Shown here piece after piece: positions 7,485-16,342 of a stretch of DNA of 64,000 nt. Source of the DNA: Acidobacteriaceae bacterium (GTDB lineage Bacteria; Acidobacteriota; Terriglobia; Bryobacterales; Bryobacteraceae); assembly GCA_019240405.1 (NCBI GenBank), contig JAFAYL010000038.1, positions 1-64,000 on the forward strand, in the 5' to 3' direction. The position numbers and the translations under genes are program-made. Position 1 is the first letter of the stretch; every line of letters begins with the position of its first letter. The notes under the pieces were generated by a model. That model did no database searches. It was not told where the DNA came from and saw nothing but the letters and a program-made list of their open reading frames with translations.

Positions 7485-10400
7485 ATGGATGGGCGTTCGC
7501 TCGCTGCGCTCGCCGTCGCCATCACGGCAGCACCTCTGTTAGAGAGCGCGCGGTTGCCTGTCCGGGCGTACACCACCGCCGATGGGTTAGCGAGCAATCG
7601 TATCAACCGCATCGTCCGCGATTCACGCGGTTTCCTCTGGTTCTGTACTCGCGCGGGTCTTTCGCGGTTCGATGGATACCAGTTCACGAATTTTGGAGCC
7701 GCGCAAGGCTTGCCGGTTCCGGTTTACGACTTACTGGAAACCCGTTCAGGCGAATACTGGATCGCGACGGCTGGCGGCATAGGCCGCCTGAATCCGAAGT
7801 CTTCCGGCCCGCTCTTTGATTTCTCTGTAGCCGCGGACCTGAACGGAACAAGGACTCTCACTCTCGCGGAGGACCAAGCCGGCACGGTCTGGTGCGGCAC
7901 TCATACCGGATTGTGCCGTCTCGCGCCGCCACGGCAAGCGCGTCCTCAGAAAGAGCGCTCCTGGAAGCCGACGATTGTCGATCTCGGCATACCTTCTAAT
8001 TCCGAAGATGGCAATATCCAAACGCTTCATGTGGACCGTAGTGGGACAGTGTGGGCGGGTGGCCAGCAGGGGCTGTACCGGCGCTTGTCCGGAGATCGTT
8101 TTATCCGATACACAGCCGCTAACGGGCTTCCGGACACTCACGTTACTGCACTATTGCAGGATCGAAGCGGGCAAATATGGGCCGGTACCTGGCGCGGCCT
8201 CTGCCGCATCGGGGGCAACTCTGGAAACGGGCACTCCGTCAGAGAGATCGTCAGAGTTGCTACCGGACCGGCTCACACCGGGACTGTGACGGCGCTGGTT
8301 GAGTCCTCGACCGGTGAGTTATGGGTTGGCACCGATACGAAACTCTGCAAATATCTTTTTTCAGGTGATCAAGAAACCTTTGAGAGCTACACAACTGCCA
8401 ACGGCCTGACCCAAAACCAAGCAGACGCGCTTTCGGAGGACCGCGCAGGGAATCTTTGGATAGGCTCGCTAGGCGCCAATAAGATCAGCCGTGGCGGCTT
8501 CATCACCTATGACGAGCGCGACGGCCTCATGTCGAAGTTCGTCGCGTCCGTTTTCGAAGACAAGAGTGGCGAGCTCTGTGTGTTGAACAGACTTCCGGAC
8601 TCGGAGACGCTGAGCAGCTTTAACGGGCATAAATTCGATTCGGTGCGGCCCAACATTCCGCGCTCGATCACCTACTGGGGTTGGGGTGAAAACCAACTGA
8701 CTTTTCAGGATCACGCGGGCGAATGGTGGGTTACAACCGGCAAAGGCATTTTCCATTTCCCGCCTGTTTCGTTTCGGCAACTCAGATCTGTCCGTCCGAA
8801 GGAGGTCTACTGCCGCCGCAATGGTCTGAAGGTAGAGGACGTTTATCGCGTTTTCGAGGATTCGCGCGGTGATGTTTGGATTTCCACGTCTTCGCCCTCT
8901 ATCAACGGGCTCACTCGTTGGGAACGGGCGACCGGAAAACTTCATCCGTATGCGGAGCGCGAAAACATACCATCCCGCGGTCTAGCGCGAGCGTTTGCGG
9001 AAGATCACGCCGGCAACGTTTGGATTGCGTATCCCGCCTTTCTCGCCCGTTACCACCATGGTGAAGCGTACTTCGAACATTTCAAACTGCCAGAGGCGCC
9101 GGAATTCGGCCGAGTTGAGTCTCTGTACGTTGATCACGCCGGCCGTTTATGGCTCGCTTCTGGCGCCGGGGTCGTTCGCATCGACTCACCCGAGGCGGCA
9201 ACGCCACAGCTGATCACCTACACCACTGGCGATGGGCTGGCCGGCAATGCCGCTTTCAGTATCACGGAAGACCGGTGGGGCAGGATCTATATCGCCAATG
9301 AGTACGGAGTCGACTGCTTCTACCCGCAAAGCCCGTTGCACATCAAACATTACAGTGCAAGCGACGGGCTTGTGACAGGAGAATTCTATTCGGCCTTCCG
9401 CGACCATCACGGTTCGCTCTGGTTTGGATCGCCAGAAGGACTCTCGCGCCTAGATCCCCAACCGGATCATTCGTCGCCGGCCCCGCCCGTTTTCATCACC
9501 GGTTTGCGGGTGCGCGGCGTACCCCGTGCTGTTTCAGCGCTCGGTGAAACTGCTCTTTCCGGAATTCAATTTAGTCCCGGCCAGAATCAGCTTCAGGTGG
9601 AATTCGCCGGACTCGGTTTCTCCGTTGGCGAAGTTCTTCACTATCAATACCGGCTCGACGGCGGCGACAGCCAATGGAGCCAGCCGGGTTATCAGCGCAC
9701 TGTGAACTACTCAAGCTTGGCGCCCGGCAGTTACCGCTTTTCGGTCCGCGCGATCACTACCGAGGGACTTGTAAGCACCACGCCAGCTACGCTGGAATTC
9801 ACTATTCTGCCGGCGGTATGGCAAAGCTGGTGGTTTCGCGCGGTTTTGGTGATGATTGCGGCGTCGGCAGTCTATGCGATTTACCGCTTCCGCCTGGCGC
9901 GGCTACTCGAGGTCGAGCGCCTGCGTACACGCATCGCGACAGACCTTCATGACGACATCGGAAGCACGCTCTCCCAAATTGCCATTTTGAGCGAAGTAGC
10001 GCGTCAAGGCAGCACAGCAAACAGACTTGATCCGCTCTCCGATATCGCGCACCTCTCGCGCGAGTCCGTCGAATCCATCAGCGATATTGTTTGGGCAATT
10101 GATCCGGAGCAGGATCGCCTCGGCGACCTCACGAACCGTATGCGGCATTTCGCCAATGATCTCTTCGGTAACAACGGGGTCTCGGTTCAGTTCCGTACCG
10201 GGAGCGGGCAAGAGCACGTTGAGATCGACGCCGCTATGCGGCGACAGATCTTCTTAATTTTCAAGGAGCTGCTTCACAACTGTTTGCGCCATTCGGGCTG
10301 CTCAGTGATCGAGATCGAGTTTTCGGTGAACGCTGGCTGGCTGTCTTTGAAAATTCACGATAACGGCCAGGGTTTCGAGCCCTCAGCAATTGTCAACGGA

Positions 10401-10553
10401 CACGGACTGCGAAGCATGGAAGCGAGAGCCAAACAGCTCGGTGGCTGGATGAGGCTCGATTCCGTTCCAGGCCGCGGAACGCGGGCTGAAATCAATGTCC
10501 CTTTGCGGCCATCTTTCTGGCACCGACGAGCACGGAACTACACAAACGGATAG
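7485..10553 (+). CDS. Two-component sensor histidine kinase with extracytoplasmic double propeller
   Basis: A 1022-residue membrane sensor. After a short hydrophobic N-terminus, about 14 Reg_prop repeats (pattern E-D-x-x-G-x-x-W-x-G-T-x-x-G-L-x-R) cover about residues 30-670, enough for two seven-bladed propellers. A Y_Y_Y-type beta domain follows (about 675-765), then one membrane helix (about 769-790), a HisKA_3 dimerisation domain with the phospho-acceptor His822 (DLHDDIGS), and an HATPase_c domain (N-box ELLHNCLRHS; G-box NGHGLRSMEARA). This is the architecture of periplasmic polysaccharide- or nutrient-sensing kinases. Its response regulator gene follows directly. The dyad just upstream suggests regulated expression. 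Ligand unknown. Confidence 0.93.
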   Translation: MDGRSLAALAVAITAAPLLESARLPVRAYTTADGLASNRINRIVRDSRGFLWFCTRAGLSRFDGYQFTNFGAAQGLPVPVYDLLETRSGEYWIATAGGIGRLNPKSSGPLFDFSVAADLNGTRTLTLAEDQAGTVWCGTHTGLCRLAPPRQARPQKERSWKPTIVDLGIPSNSEDGNIQTLHVDRSGTVWAGGQQGLYRRLSGDRFIRYTAANGLPDTHVTALLQDRSGQIWAGTWRGLCRIGGNSGNGHSVREIVRVATGPAHTGTVTALVESSTGELWVGTDTKLCKYLFSGDQETFESYTTANGLTQNQADALSEDRAGNLWIGSLGANKISRGGFITYDERDGLMSKFVASVFEDKSGELCVLNRLPDSETLSSFNGHKFDSVRPNIPRSITYWGWGENQLTFQDHAGEWWVTTGKGIFHFPPVSFRQLRSVRPKEVYCRRNGLKVEDVYRVFEDSRGDVWISTSSPSINGLTRWERATGKLHPYAERENIPSRGLARAFAEDHAGNVWIAYPAFLARYHHGEAYFEHFKLPEAPEFGRVESLYVDHAGRLWLASGAGVVRIDSPEAATPQLITYTTGDGLAGNAAFSITEDRWGRIYIANEYGVDCFYPQSPLHIKHYSASDGLVTGEFYSAFRDHHGSLWFGSPEGLSRLDPQPDHSSPAPPVFITGLRVRGVPRAVSALGETALSGIQFSPGQNQLQVEFAGLGFSVGEVLHYQYRLDGGDSQWSQPGYQRTVNYSSLAPGSYRFSVRAITTEGLVSTTPATLEFTILPAVWQSWWFRAVLVMIAASAVYAIYRFRLARLLEVERLRTRIATDLHDDIGSTLSQIAILSEVARQGSTANRLDPLSDIAHLSRESVESISDIVWAIDPEQDRLGDLTNRMRHFANDLFGNNGVSVQFRTGSGQEHVEIDAAMRRQIFLIFKELLHNCLRHSGCSVIEIEFSVNAGWLSLKIHDNGQGFEPSAIVNGHGLRSMEARAKQLGGWMRLDSVPGRGTRAEINVPLRPSFWHRRARNYTNG

Positions 10554-10570
10554 GGACGCACTGCCGCTCT

Positions 10571-11230
10571 GTGCCGTATGCTCAAGGGTTGCCCGTGCTC
10601 AAAGTGGCGATTATCGAAGATCAGCCTCGGGTTCGCGAGGGCCTGCAAGCGCTCATCGGCTGCACTGACGGACACCGCTGCACTGGCGCTTTTGCCTCCA
10701 TGGAAGAAGCGCTCGCCGAAATCGACGGCGATCTTCCGGATGTCATCCTGGTGGACCTCGGTCTGCCCCGAATGTCGGGGATTGAGGGTATTGGCGTCCT
10801 CAAGAAGAGATATCCCCACGTTGCGGCAGTGGCGCTCACGGTTTACAACGACGACAAGCGCATCTTTGATGCAATCTGCGCCGGTGCTTCCGGATATCTC
10901 TTGAAGAAGACGGCTCCGGCGCGGCTGTTGGAAAGTTTGCAAGAGGCGGTGGGCGGAGGCGCTCCGATGTCCCCCGAAGTGGCCCGCCGCGTGATCGCGA
11001 TTTTCCGTGAGATCCGCCCCCCCGAGCAAGCCGATTATCACCTAACGCCTCACGAGATTCGCCTGCTGAAGCTGCTGGTGGAGGGCCACAACTATAAGAC
11101 AGCCGCAGCGGAATTGAAGGTGAGCGTAAACACGATCCGCTTTCACATGCGCTGCATTTACGAGAAGCTGCAGGTGCACTCCAAATCAGAAGCGGTTGCC
11201 AAGAGTCTGCGGAAGGGGATTGTTCGCTGA
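10571..11230 (+). CDS. NarL/LuxR-family response regulator
   Basis: A 219-residue DNA-binding response regulator paired with the sensor 17 bases upstream. The receiver domain (about 9-130) has the acidic pocket IIEDQ, phospho-acceptor Asp62 (ILVDLGLPRMSG) and the conserved Lys in YLLKKT. The C-terminal LuxR-type helix-turn-helix (about 155-215) contains LTPHEIRLLKLLVEGHNYK and the recognition helix VSVNTIRFHMR. The GTG at 10571 or the GTG at 10595 (closer to the receiver core) could be the start. The first copy of the 21-bp intergenic motif begins 15 bases after its stop, and four more copies follow within 8 kb, making it the best candidate regulator of those genes. Confidence 0.94.
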   Translation: MPYAQGLPVLKVAIIEDQPRVREGLQALIGCTDGHRCTGAFASMEEALAEIDGDLPDVILVDLGLPRMSGIEGIGVLKKRYPHVAAVALTVYNDDKRIFDAICAGASGYLLKKTAPARLLESLQEAVGGGAPMSPEVARRVIAIFREIRPPEQADYHLTPHEIRLLKLLVEGHNYKTAAAELKVSVNTIRFHMRCIYEKLQVHSKSEAVAKSLRKGIVR

Positions 11231-11245
11231 GCGGTTCGGTTCGAA

Positions 11246-11266
11246 CCTACACATTTGTGCGGTGAC
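11246..11266 (+). promoter_or_regulatory. Conserved 21-bp intergenic motif, copy 1
   Basis: First of five copies of CCTACACA-NN-TRTGCGGTGAC. This copy contains the short palindrome CACATTTGTG and is directly preceded by another palindrome GGTTCGAACC (11238-11247). It lies 15 bases after the response regulator stop and 126 bases before the first GloVer gene start. It could be an operator, promoter element or RNA element; see findings. Confidence 0.7.
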
Positions 11267-11392
11267 GTGGGTGAACAGATCGGATATCAATTTCAAATAG
11301 AAGAACCCCTGTAGCGATCAGGCAATCAAATCACGAAGATCGGCTATGGAAAAGAGTGCTCTGTAATGAGGCTGCAGAATAGGAGACTCAAA

Positions 11393-12673
11393 ATGTTTAC
11401 CGATGATCGTCACAAACAACGGGAGTTCGCCTGGATCTCCTGGAGATATTCGCGTCCCCGAATGACCGCGCTTGCAGCGGTCGTGCTCGTTTCAGCTACG
11501 CTCGCAGGCTCAATCGCTCAAGCGCAGACTGAGACCGTGCTGTACGCCTTCACGGGGGCAACGAGCGGGAGTAACCCCAACTCAGGCTTGGTCCGAGATG
11601 AGGAAGGCAATCTTTATGGGACTGTGTTGAATGGAGGCGCAGGCAGGATCTCCTGCTCTTACTTTGGCCTACCGGGTTGCGGAACGGTCTTCAAGGTCGA
11701 TCCGAGGGGAAACTTGACCGTGCTCCATAATTTCACGTTGGGTGCGGACGGCGCGGGACCTTGGTTGGGCACTTTGATTCGGGACGAGGACGGCAATCTC
11801 TACGGCACCACCTACCTCGGCGGCTTTAACCCGTTTACGAATAGCGGCGCCGTCTTTAAGGTGGACCGGAACGGAAAAGAGACGGTCCTGTACGTGTTCA
11901 AAGGCGGCACAGACGGCGGAGGTCCTTTTGGAGGTCTGACCCGGGACGAGGAGGGCAACCTGTACGGCACAACTAGCTACTCAGGCGCTTTCGGCTACGG
12001 CGTGGTATTCAAGCTGGATCCGTCGGGCAAAGAGACCGTGCTGCATAGCTTCGCCGGGCCGGATGGCTCGGACCCCAGTGCGAGCCTAATTCGCGATAGG
12101 CAAGGAAACCTGTACGGTACTACCTTTTCGGGCGGCGCTAACGGCCTGGGCACGGTATTCAAGCTGGACCCCACAGGCGTCGAAACTGTACTGCACAGCT
12201 TCACCGGAAATCCGGACGGAGCAGATCCCATCGGGGGCGTGATCCGCGGTAAGAACGGTAATTTGTACGGCACTACCAGCCGGGGCGGAGCCTACGGCCA
12301 GGGGACCGTCTTCAAACTGGATCCGGCCGGCAATGAGAGCGTCCTCTACAGCTTCACAGGAAAAGCGGATGGAGGATATCCAGGTGCCAGTGTGATTCGC
12401 GACGAGAAGGGAAATCTGTACGGCACCGCGTTGTTCGGCGGAATCCAAGGTTCCGGAGTGGTTTTCAAGCTGGATCCGAACGGCAAAGAGACTGTTCTTT
12501 ATAGCTTCACTGGCGGTGCAGACGGCGCGAATCCTTACGCGCCCTTGATTCGCGACAGGGAAGGAAACCTATACAGCACAACCAGTTCAGGCGGCGATCT
12601 AAGCGGTACGTGTGCGCCCTCTGGCTGTGGAGTGGTGTTCAAACTCACACCTGCAGGCGGCAAAAGCAATTAG
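11393..12673 (+). CDS. Secreted GloVer tandem-repeat protein (1)
   Basis: A 426-residue protein from ATG 11393, chosen because AGGAG at 11381-11385 is 7 bases upstream; an ATG at 11366 has no such site. A signal peptide precedes about residue 45 (LAAVVLVSATLAGSIAQAQ). The rest is seven repeats of about 45-50 residues with the core GNLYGTT-x-x-GG, then GTVFKLDP-x-G-x-ETVLYSF, and D-G-x-x-P-x-x-x-LIRD. This is the choice-of-anchor GloVer repeat (TIGR03803-like) of acidobacterial secreted proteins, probably a seven-bladed propeller. It is followed after 9 bases by a paralogue. Preceded by motif copy 1. Confidence 0.92.
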   Translation: MFTDDRHKQREFAWISWRYSRPRMTALAAVVLVSATLAGSIAQAQTETVLYAFTGATSGSNPNSGLVRDEEGNLYGTVLNGGAGRISCSYFGLPGCGTVFKVDPRGNLTVLHNFTLGADGAGPWLGTLIRDEDGNLYGTTYLGGFNPFTNSGAVFKVDRNGKETVLYVFKGGTDGGGPFGGLTRDEEGNLYGTTSYSGAFGYGVVFKLDPSGKETVLHSFAGPDGSDPSASLIRDRQGNLYGTTFSGGANGLGTVFKLDPTGVETVLHSFTGNPDGADPIGGVIRGKNGNLYGTTSRGGAYGQGTVFKLDPAGNESVLYSFTGKADGGYPGASVIRDEKGNLYGTALFGGIQGSGVVFKLDPNGKETVLYSFTGGADGANPYAPLIRDREGNLYSTTSSGGDLSGTCAPSGCGVVFKLTPAGGKSN

Positions 12674-12677
12674 GAGG
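12672..12677 (+). promoter_or_regulatory. Ribosome-binding site coupling the two GloVer genes
   Basis: AGGAGG overlaps the TAG stop (12671-12673) of the first GloVer gene and is 5 bases from the ATG of the second. This supports one bicistronic transcript and explains why no 21-bp motif lies between these two genes. Confidence 0.75.
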
Positions 12678-12682
12678 ACAAC

Positions 12683-14062
12683 ATGAAATCCCTGGTGTTT
12701 AGAACAGAACTGCTGTTAGCGCAAATACGGCTACTCGCGTTCACCTTTGGTGTAATTGCCAGTTCCTCAGCGCACGCGCAAGATTATCAGGTCCTCCACG
12801 CCTTCACTGGCGTCGCGGATGGCGCGTGGCCGCTCGACAATCTCATCCGAGATGCGGCAGGCAATCTCTACGGCACAACGCAACTCGGCGGCCAAGGCAA
12901 CGGAGTGGTGTTCAAGTTGGACATCGGCGATACGGAAACTGTGCTGCATAGCTTCACCGGATACCCAAGTGACGGAGCATTACCTGTCGGCAATCTGATT
13001 CGGGATTCCGCAGGGACACTGTACGGGACAACTGCGTTTGGCGGCACATCTGGGTTCGGAACCGTGTTCAAGCTCAACCCGGCCGGTGCTGAAACAGTGC
13101 TGTATAACTTTACGCTTGCGGCTGACGGCAGCCCTTACGCCGGTTTGGTCCGGGACTCTGCTGGTAACCTTTACGGGACCACGAGTTCCGGCGGCATACC
13201 CTGCAACTGCGGCGTCGTGTTCAAGGTGGATACCGCCGGCAACCAGACTGTCCTCTATACGTTCGCGGGCGGAACAGACGGTGGATCTCCGTTTGCGGGT
13301 CTGATCCGAGATACCAAGGGGGACCTCTACGGGACTACATTCTTCGGCGGTGACTTAAGCGCGTGCGGCGGAGTGGGCTGCGGAGTGGTTTTCAAGGTCG
13401 ATCCAAGTGGTAATGAGACTGTCCTCTATAGCTTCAAAGGAGGGAGTGACGGTTTAGAACCCGCAGGGACTCTGGTCCGCGACGCGGCAGGGAATCTCTA
13501 TGGCACCCCTTATGAAGGCGGTTGTTCCGGCGCGGGAACGGTGTTCAAGATTGATACGGCAGGGCACGAGACCATCTTGCACACTTTCGCGGGCGGAAGA
13601 GATGGAGCTAACCCGTACGGCGGCTTGATTCTGGATGCAGAGGGCAACCTGTACGGGACGACCACCTTGGGCGGAATCAGAAGAGCATGTCCCAGCGCCG
13701 ACGGATGCGGAACGGTGTTCAGAGTGGACGCGCGCGGCAGAGAAACCATCCTGCACCGTTTTACGGCCTATAAAGGGGGTGGGTATCCTCAAGCGAGTCT
13801 AATGCTCGATAACAACCACAACCTTTACGGCACAACTTATGCGGGTGGCCCGTTTGACGCCGGAGTCATATTCAAGCTTAAAGTTCACGAGCAATGTGAT
13901 GAGGAATCCGATACGCAGATCGACATCGCTGCCGCTGACGATAATGCACTGCCGGCAACACAGGAGAAACCGGCAGCAGACAGCCGTGCGCTTCGGAGCC
14001 AATGGGATCGCTTTCAAGGCGGACCCTTGTATCGCGTTCCTGCCCTCGGCGCAGTTAAGTAA
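12683..14062 (+). CDS. Secreted GloVer tandem-repeat protein (2)
   Basis: A 459-residue paralogue of the preceding gene, translationally linked to it. It has an N-terminal signal (about 1-33, ending SSSAHAQ) and again seven repeats with the LYGTT core and GVVFKLD / GTVFKVD strands. Two repeats carry extra Cys pairs (PCNCGVVF, ACGGVGCGVVF), which may form disulfides. A non-repetitive charged tail of about 60 residues (HEQCDEESDTQ onward) is absent from the first copy. The pair looks like a tandem duplication followed by divergence. Propeller fold is inferred from repeat number; ligand unknown. Confidence 0.92.
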   Translation: MKSLVFRTELLLAQIRLLAFTFGVIASSSAHAQDYQVLHAFTGVADGAWPLDNLIRDAAGNLYGTTQLGGQGNGVVFKLDIGDTETVLHSFTGYPSDGALPVGNLIRDSAGTLYGTTAFGGTSGFGTVFKLNPAGAETVLYNFTLAADGSPYAGLVRDSAGNLYGTTSSGGIPCNCGVVFKVDTAGNQTVLYTFAGGTDGGSPFAGLIRDTKGDLYGTTFFGGDLSACGGVGCGVVFKVDPSGNETVLYSFKGGSDGLEPAGTLVRDAAGNLYGTPYEGGCSGAGTVFKIDTAGHETILHTFAGGRDGANPYGGLILDAEGNLYGTTTLGGIRRACPSADGCGTVFRVDARGRETILHRFTAYKGGGYPQASLMLDNNHNLYGTTYAGGPFDAGVIFKLKVHEQCDEESDTQIDIAAADDNALPATQEKPAADSRALRSQWDRFQGGPLYRVPALGAVK

Positions 14063-14094
14063 TGCGTAGCAGCGCTGGCGTTTCGACGTAGATA

Positions 14095-14115
14095 CCTACA
14101 CATTTGTGCGGTGAC
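14095..14115 (+). promoter_or_regulatory. Conserved 21-bp intergenic motif, copy 2
   Basis: Identical to copy 1 across all 21 bases. It sits 32 bases after the second GloVer gene and 41 bases before the ATG at 14157, the shortest spacing of the five. It shares with copies 4 and 5 an additional partly conserved downstream stretch (GTCAATTGCTTA here). Confidence 0.7.
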
Positions 14116-14156
14116 ATGCGTGCGTCAATTGCTTACGCTCTCACCAAAGAGACAAT

Positions 14157-16161
14157 ATGCGACCCCCTGTGTTCGTAATCCTATTTGCACTCGCCACATT
14201 TGCCCAGGACGCAATACAGAAGCCGGCGCCCGCGGCGAGTTCCGGCGGTACGGTACCCCGCCTGGTCAGCTTCGGGGGCGTGCTTAAGGACGATGCCGGA
14301 AAGCCGGTCAGTGGTCCCGTTTCCATCACGTTCTCTCTGTTCGCAGAACAGGACGGCGGAACCCCGCTTTGGTCGGAAACGCAAGTAGTCGACGTCGGCC
14401 CGCAGGGCAGGTACGCTATCTTCCTGGGCGCGACGAATCCCAACGGCTTGCCCCTCGACATCTTCGCAAACGGCGCCGCGCGCTGGCTGGCCGTTCAGCC
14501 AGACCCACCCGCTGCGGTCGAGCCCTCGCGCATTTTGCTCGTCGGTGTGCCCTACGCCTTGAAAGCCGCCGATGCCGATACGCTGGGTGGCAAACCGGCC
14601 TCGGCGTTCATGGCCGCACCCGCGCAGTCCGCGCCATCATCCGGCGAGTCGCCGGCCGCCGCGGTTGCTGCCGTCCCCGGCATTACACCAGCGACAACGC
14701 CAACGGGCAGTGGGACCACCGATTACGTCCCGCTCTGGACCAGCAGCACAAATCTAGGCAACTCGATTCTGTTTCAAAGCGGCAGTGTCATGGAAGTGAA
14801 CGGCACGCTCGAATTACCGGCGCTCGGCACCGCGACCGCTTCAACCGGTTACGATTCGCAGCCGTTCGATCTGTTTGCTTCGGCGTACAACAGTTCCAGC
14901 AAGGCTGCCGTTGCGCAGCATTTCCGGTGGCAGGCCGAGCCGGTATCGAACGACACCAGTTCAGCATCGGGGAGAATCGATCTGCTCTATGCTTCCGGTA
15001 CGAGTACGCCTGCTGAGACAGGATTGTCGATCAACCCGCATGGCGTGATCACCTTCGCCTCCGGGCAGACATTTCCAGGCACCGGGCCGGGGACCATCAC
15101 CGGGGTTACAGCCGGAACGGATCTCACCGGCGGCGGCACGAGCGGAAAAGTAACTCTGAATCTCGATACGACGAAAGTCCCGCAGTTGAATGCCTCGAAC
15201 AATTTCACTGGAAATCAGGGTGTGAGCGGCAATATCACGGCCACCGGAACGATTACCGCGTACGACTTCCAAGTGAATAATGTTCTCACAGGCGGTGCCG
15301 GAAATTTCGAAGGCGGCGTCCAGGGTAGCGGCCCCTTTTGGGGCGTTTACGGCTATTCAAACGGCAGCATAGACAGCGCCGGTGTATGGGGCTATCAGGC
15401 GACCTCTTCTAGCACCGGTACCGGCATCTACGGAGAGCTAATTGGCGCGAGCACAGAAGGATCGTCCGTGGGTGGCTCTGCCGGGGTGTGGGGCGACACG
15501 AATCAAACCTCGAGCAGTGCAGTTGTTGGCACGGCCGACGCCGGCTTTGGTGGCGCATTTTACAACAACACTAACAACGGGGATTCTGCTCTTTCGGCGG
15601 AAAACGATTACTCGACACCGTCGCAGGCTCTTGTCTTCTCCGCAGGAGGAAACTCATCTGTGAGCGGGTGGGGGAGTTGCAGCATTGACGGGGCAGGTGA
15701 CCTGACCTGTAGCGGCACCAAGTCGGCTGTGGTTGCGGTCGACAACAATACCCGCAAAGTGGCCCTATACGCGGTCGAAGCCCCCGAAAACTGGTTCGAA
15801 GATTTCGGCTCCGGACACCTTTCCTCCGGCGCAGCGACTATTGCTCTCGAACCGACATTCGCGCAGACCGTGAATACGGGCACGGAGTATCACGTATTCC
15901 TAACGCCAAAGGGTGACTGCAAAGGTCTACGTCTCAAACGAGACGGCGCAGAGCTTCGAGGTTCGCGAGCTGAGCGGCGGAACATCAAGCGTATCGTTCG
16001 ACTACCGAATCGTCGCGAAGCGCAAAGGCTACGAGATCGTCCGCCTGGCGGACAAGACGAAGCAAATCGATGACCAGAGGCTCCGGCGCGAGCAGGCACG
16101 GCACAAGAATCCAGCGAAACCGGCCATTCCGAAACCGCCCTTAACCGCCGCGCTGCATTAG
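14157..16161 (+). CDS. Large secreted repeat/stalk protein, frameshifted near its C-terminus
   Basis: A signal peptide (about 1-16, VFVILFALATFAQ) is followed by a beta-rich region (about 30-140, with PRLVSFGGVLKDDAGKPV and LLVGVPYALKAADADTLGG). A Ser/Thr/Gly-rich body then resembles phage-tail or surface-stalk proteins, with repeated VWGY / GVWGDT glycine motifs. This architecture is frequent in Acidobacteria; function unknown. The first frame runs to 16073, but from about 15927 the sensible sequence continues in another frame (YVSNETAQSFEVREL, then FDYRIVAKRKGYE) to the stop at 16161. Restoring two bases (ggtctac to ggtctctac) gives one protein of about 668 residues. The ATG follows motif copy 2. 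Confidence 0.8.
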
Positions 16162-16198
16162 TAGTCGTCCAGACAAGAGTTTCAACAGGCCGAAAAAA

Positions 16199-16219
16199 CC
16201 TACACATTTATGCGGTGAC
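16199..16219 (+). promoter_or_regulatory. Conserved 21-bp intergenic motif, copy 3
   Basis: Differs from copies 1 and 2 only at the R position (TATGCGG instead of TGTGCGG). It lies 37 bases after the stop at 16161 and 123 bases before the ATG at 16343. Confidence 0.7.
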
Positions 16220-16342
16220 AAGCGACTGCATTTAGGCGGACTCTTCGAAGTGGAACCAATACCCGTAAATCGATGCGGTGAAAATTACGGATTGGCCGCA
16301 TACAACTGGAACAGTTTCAAAAAAGGCGAAAGGAGTTTCCAC

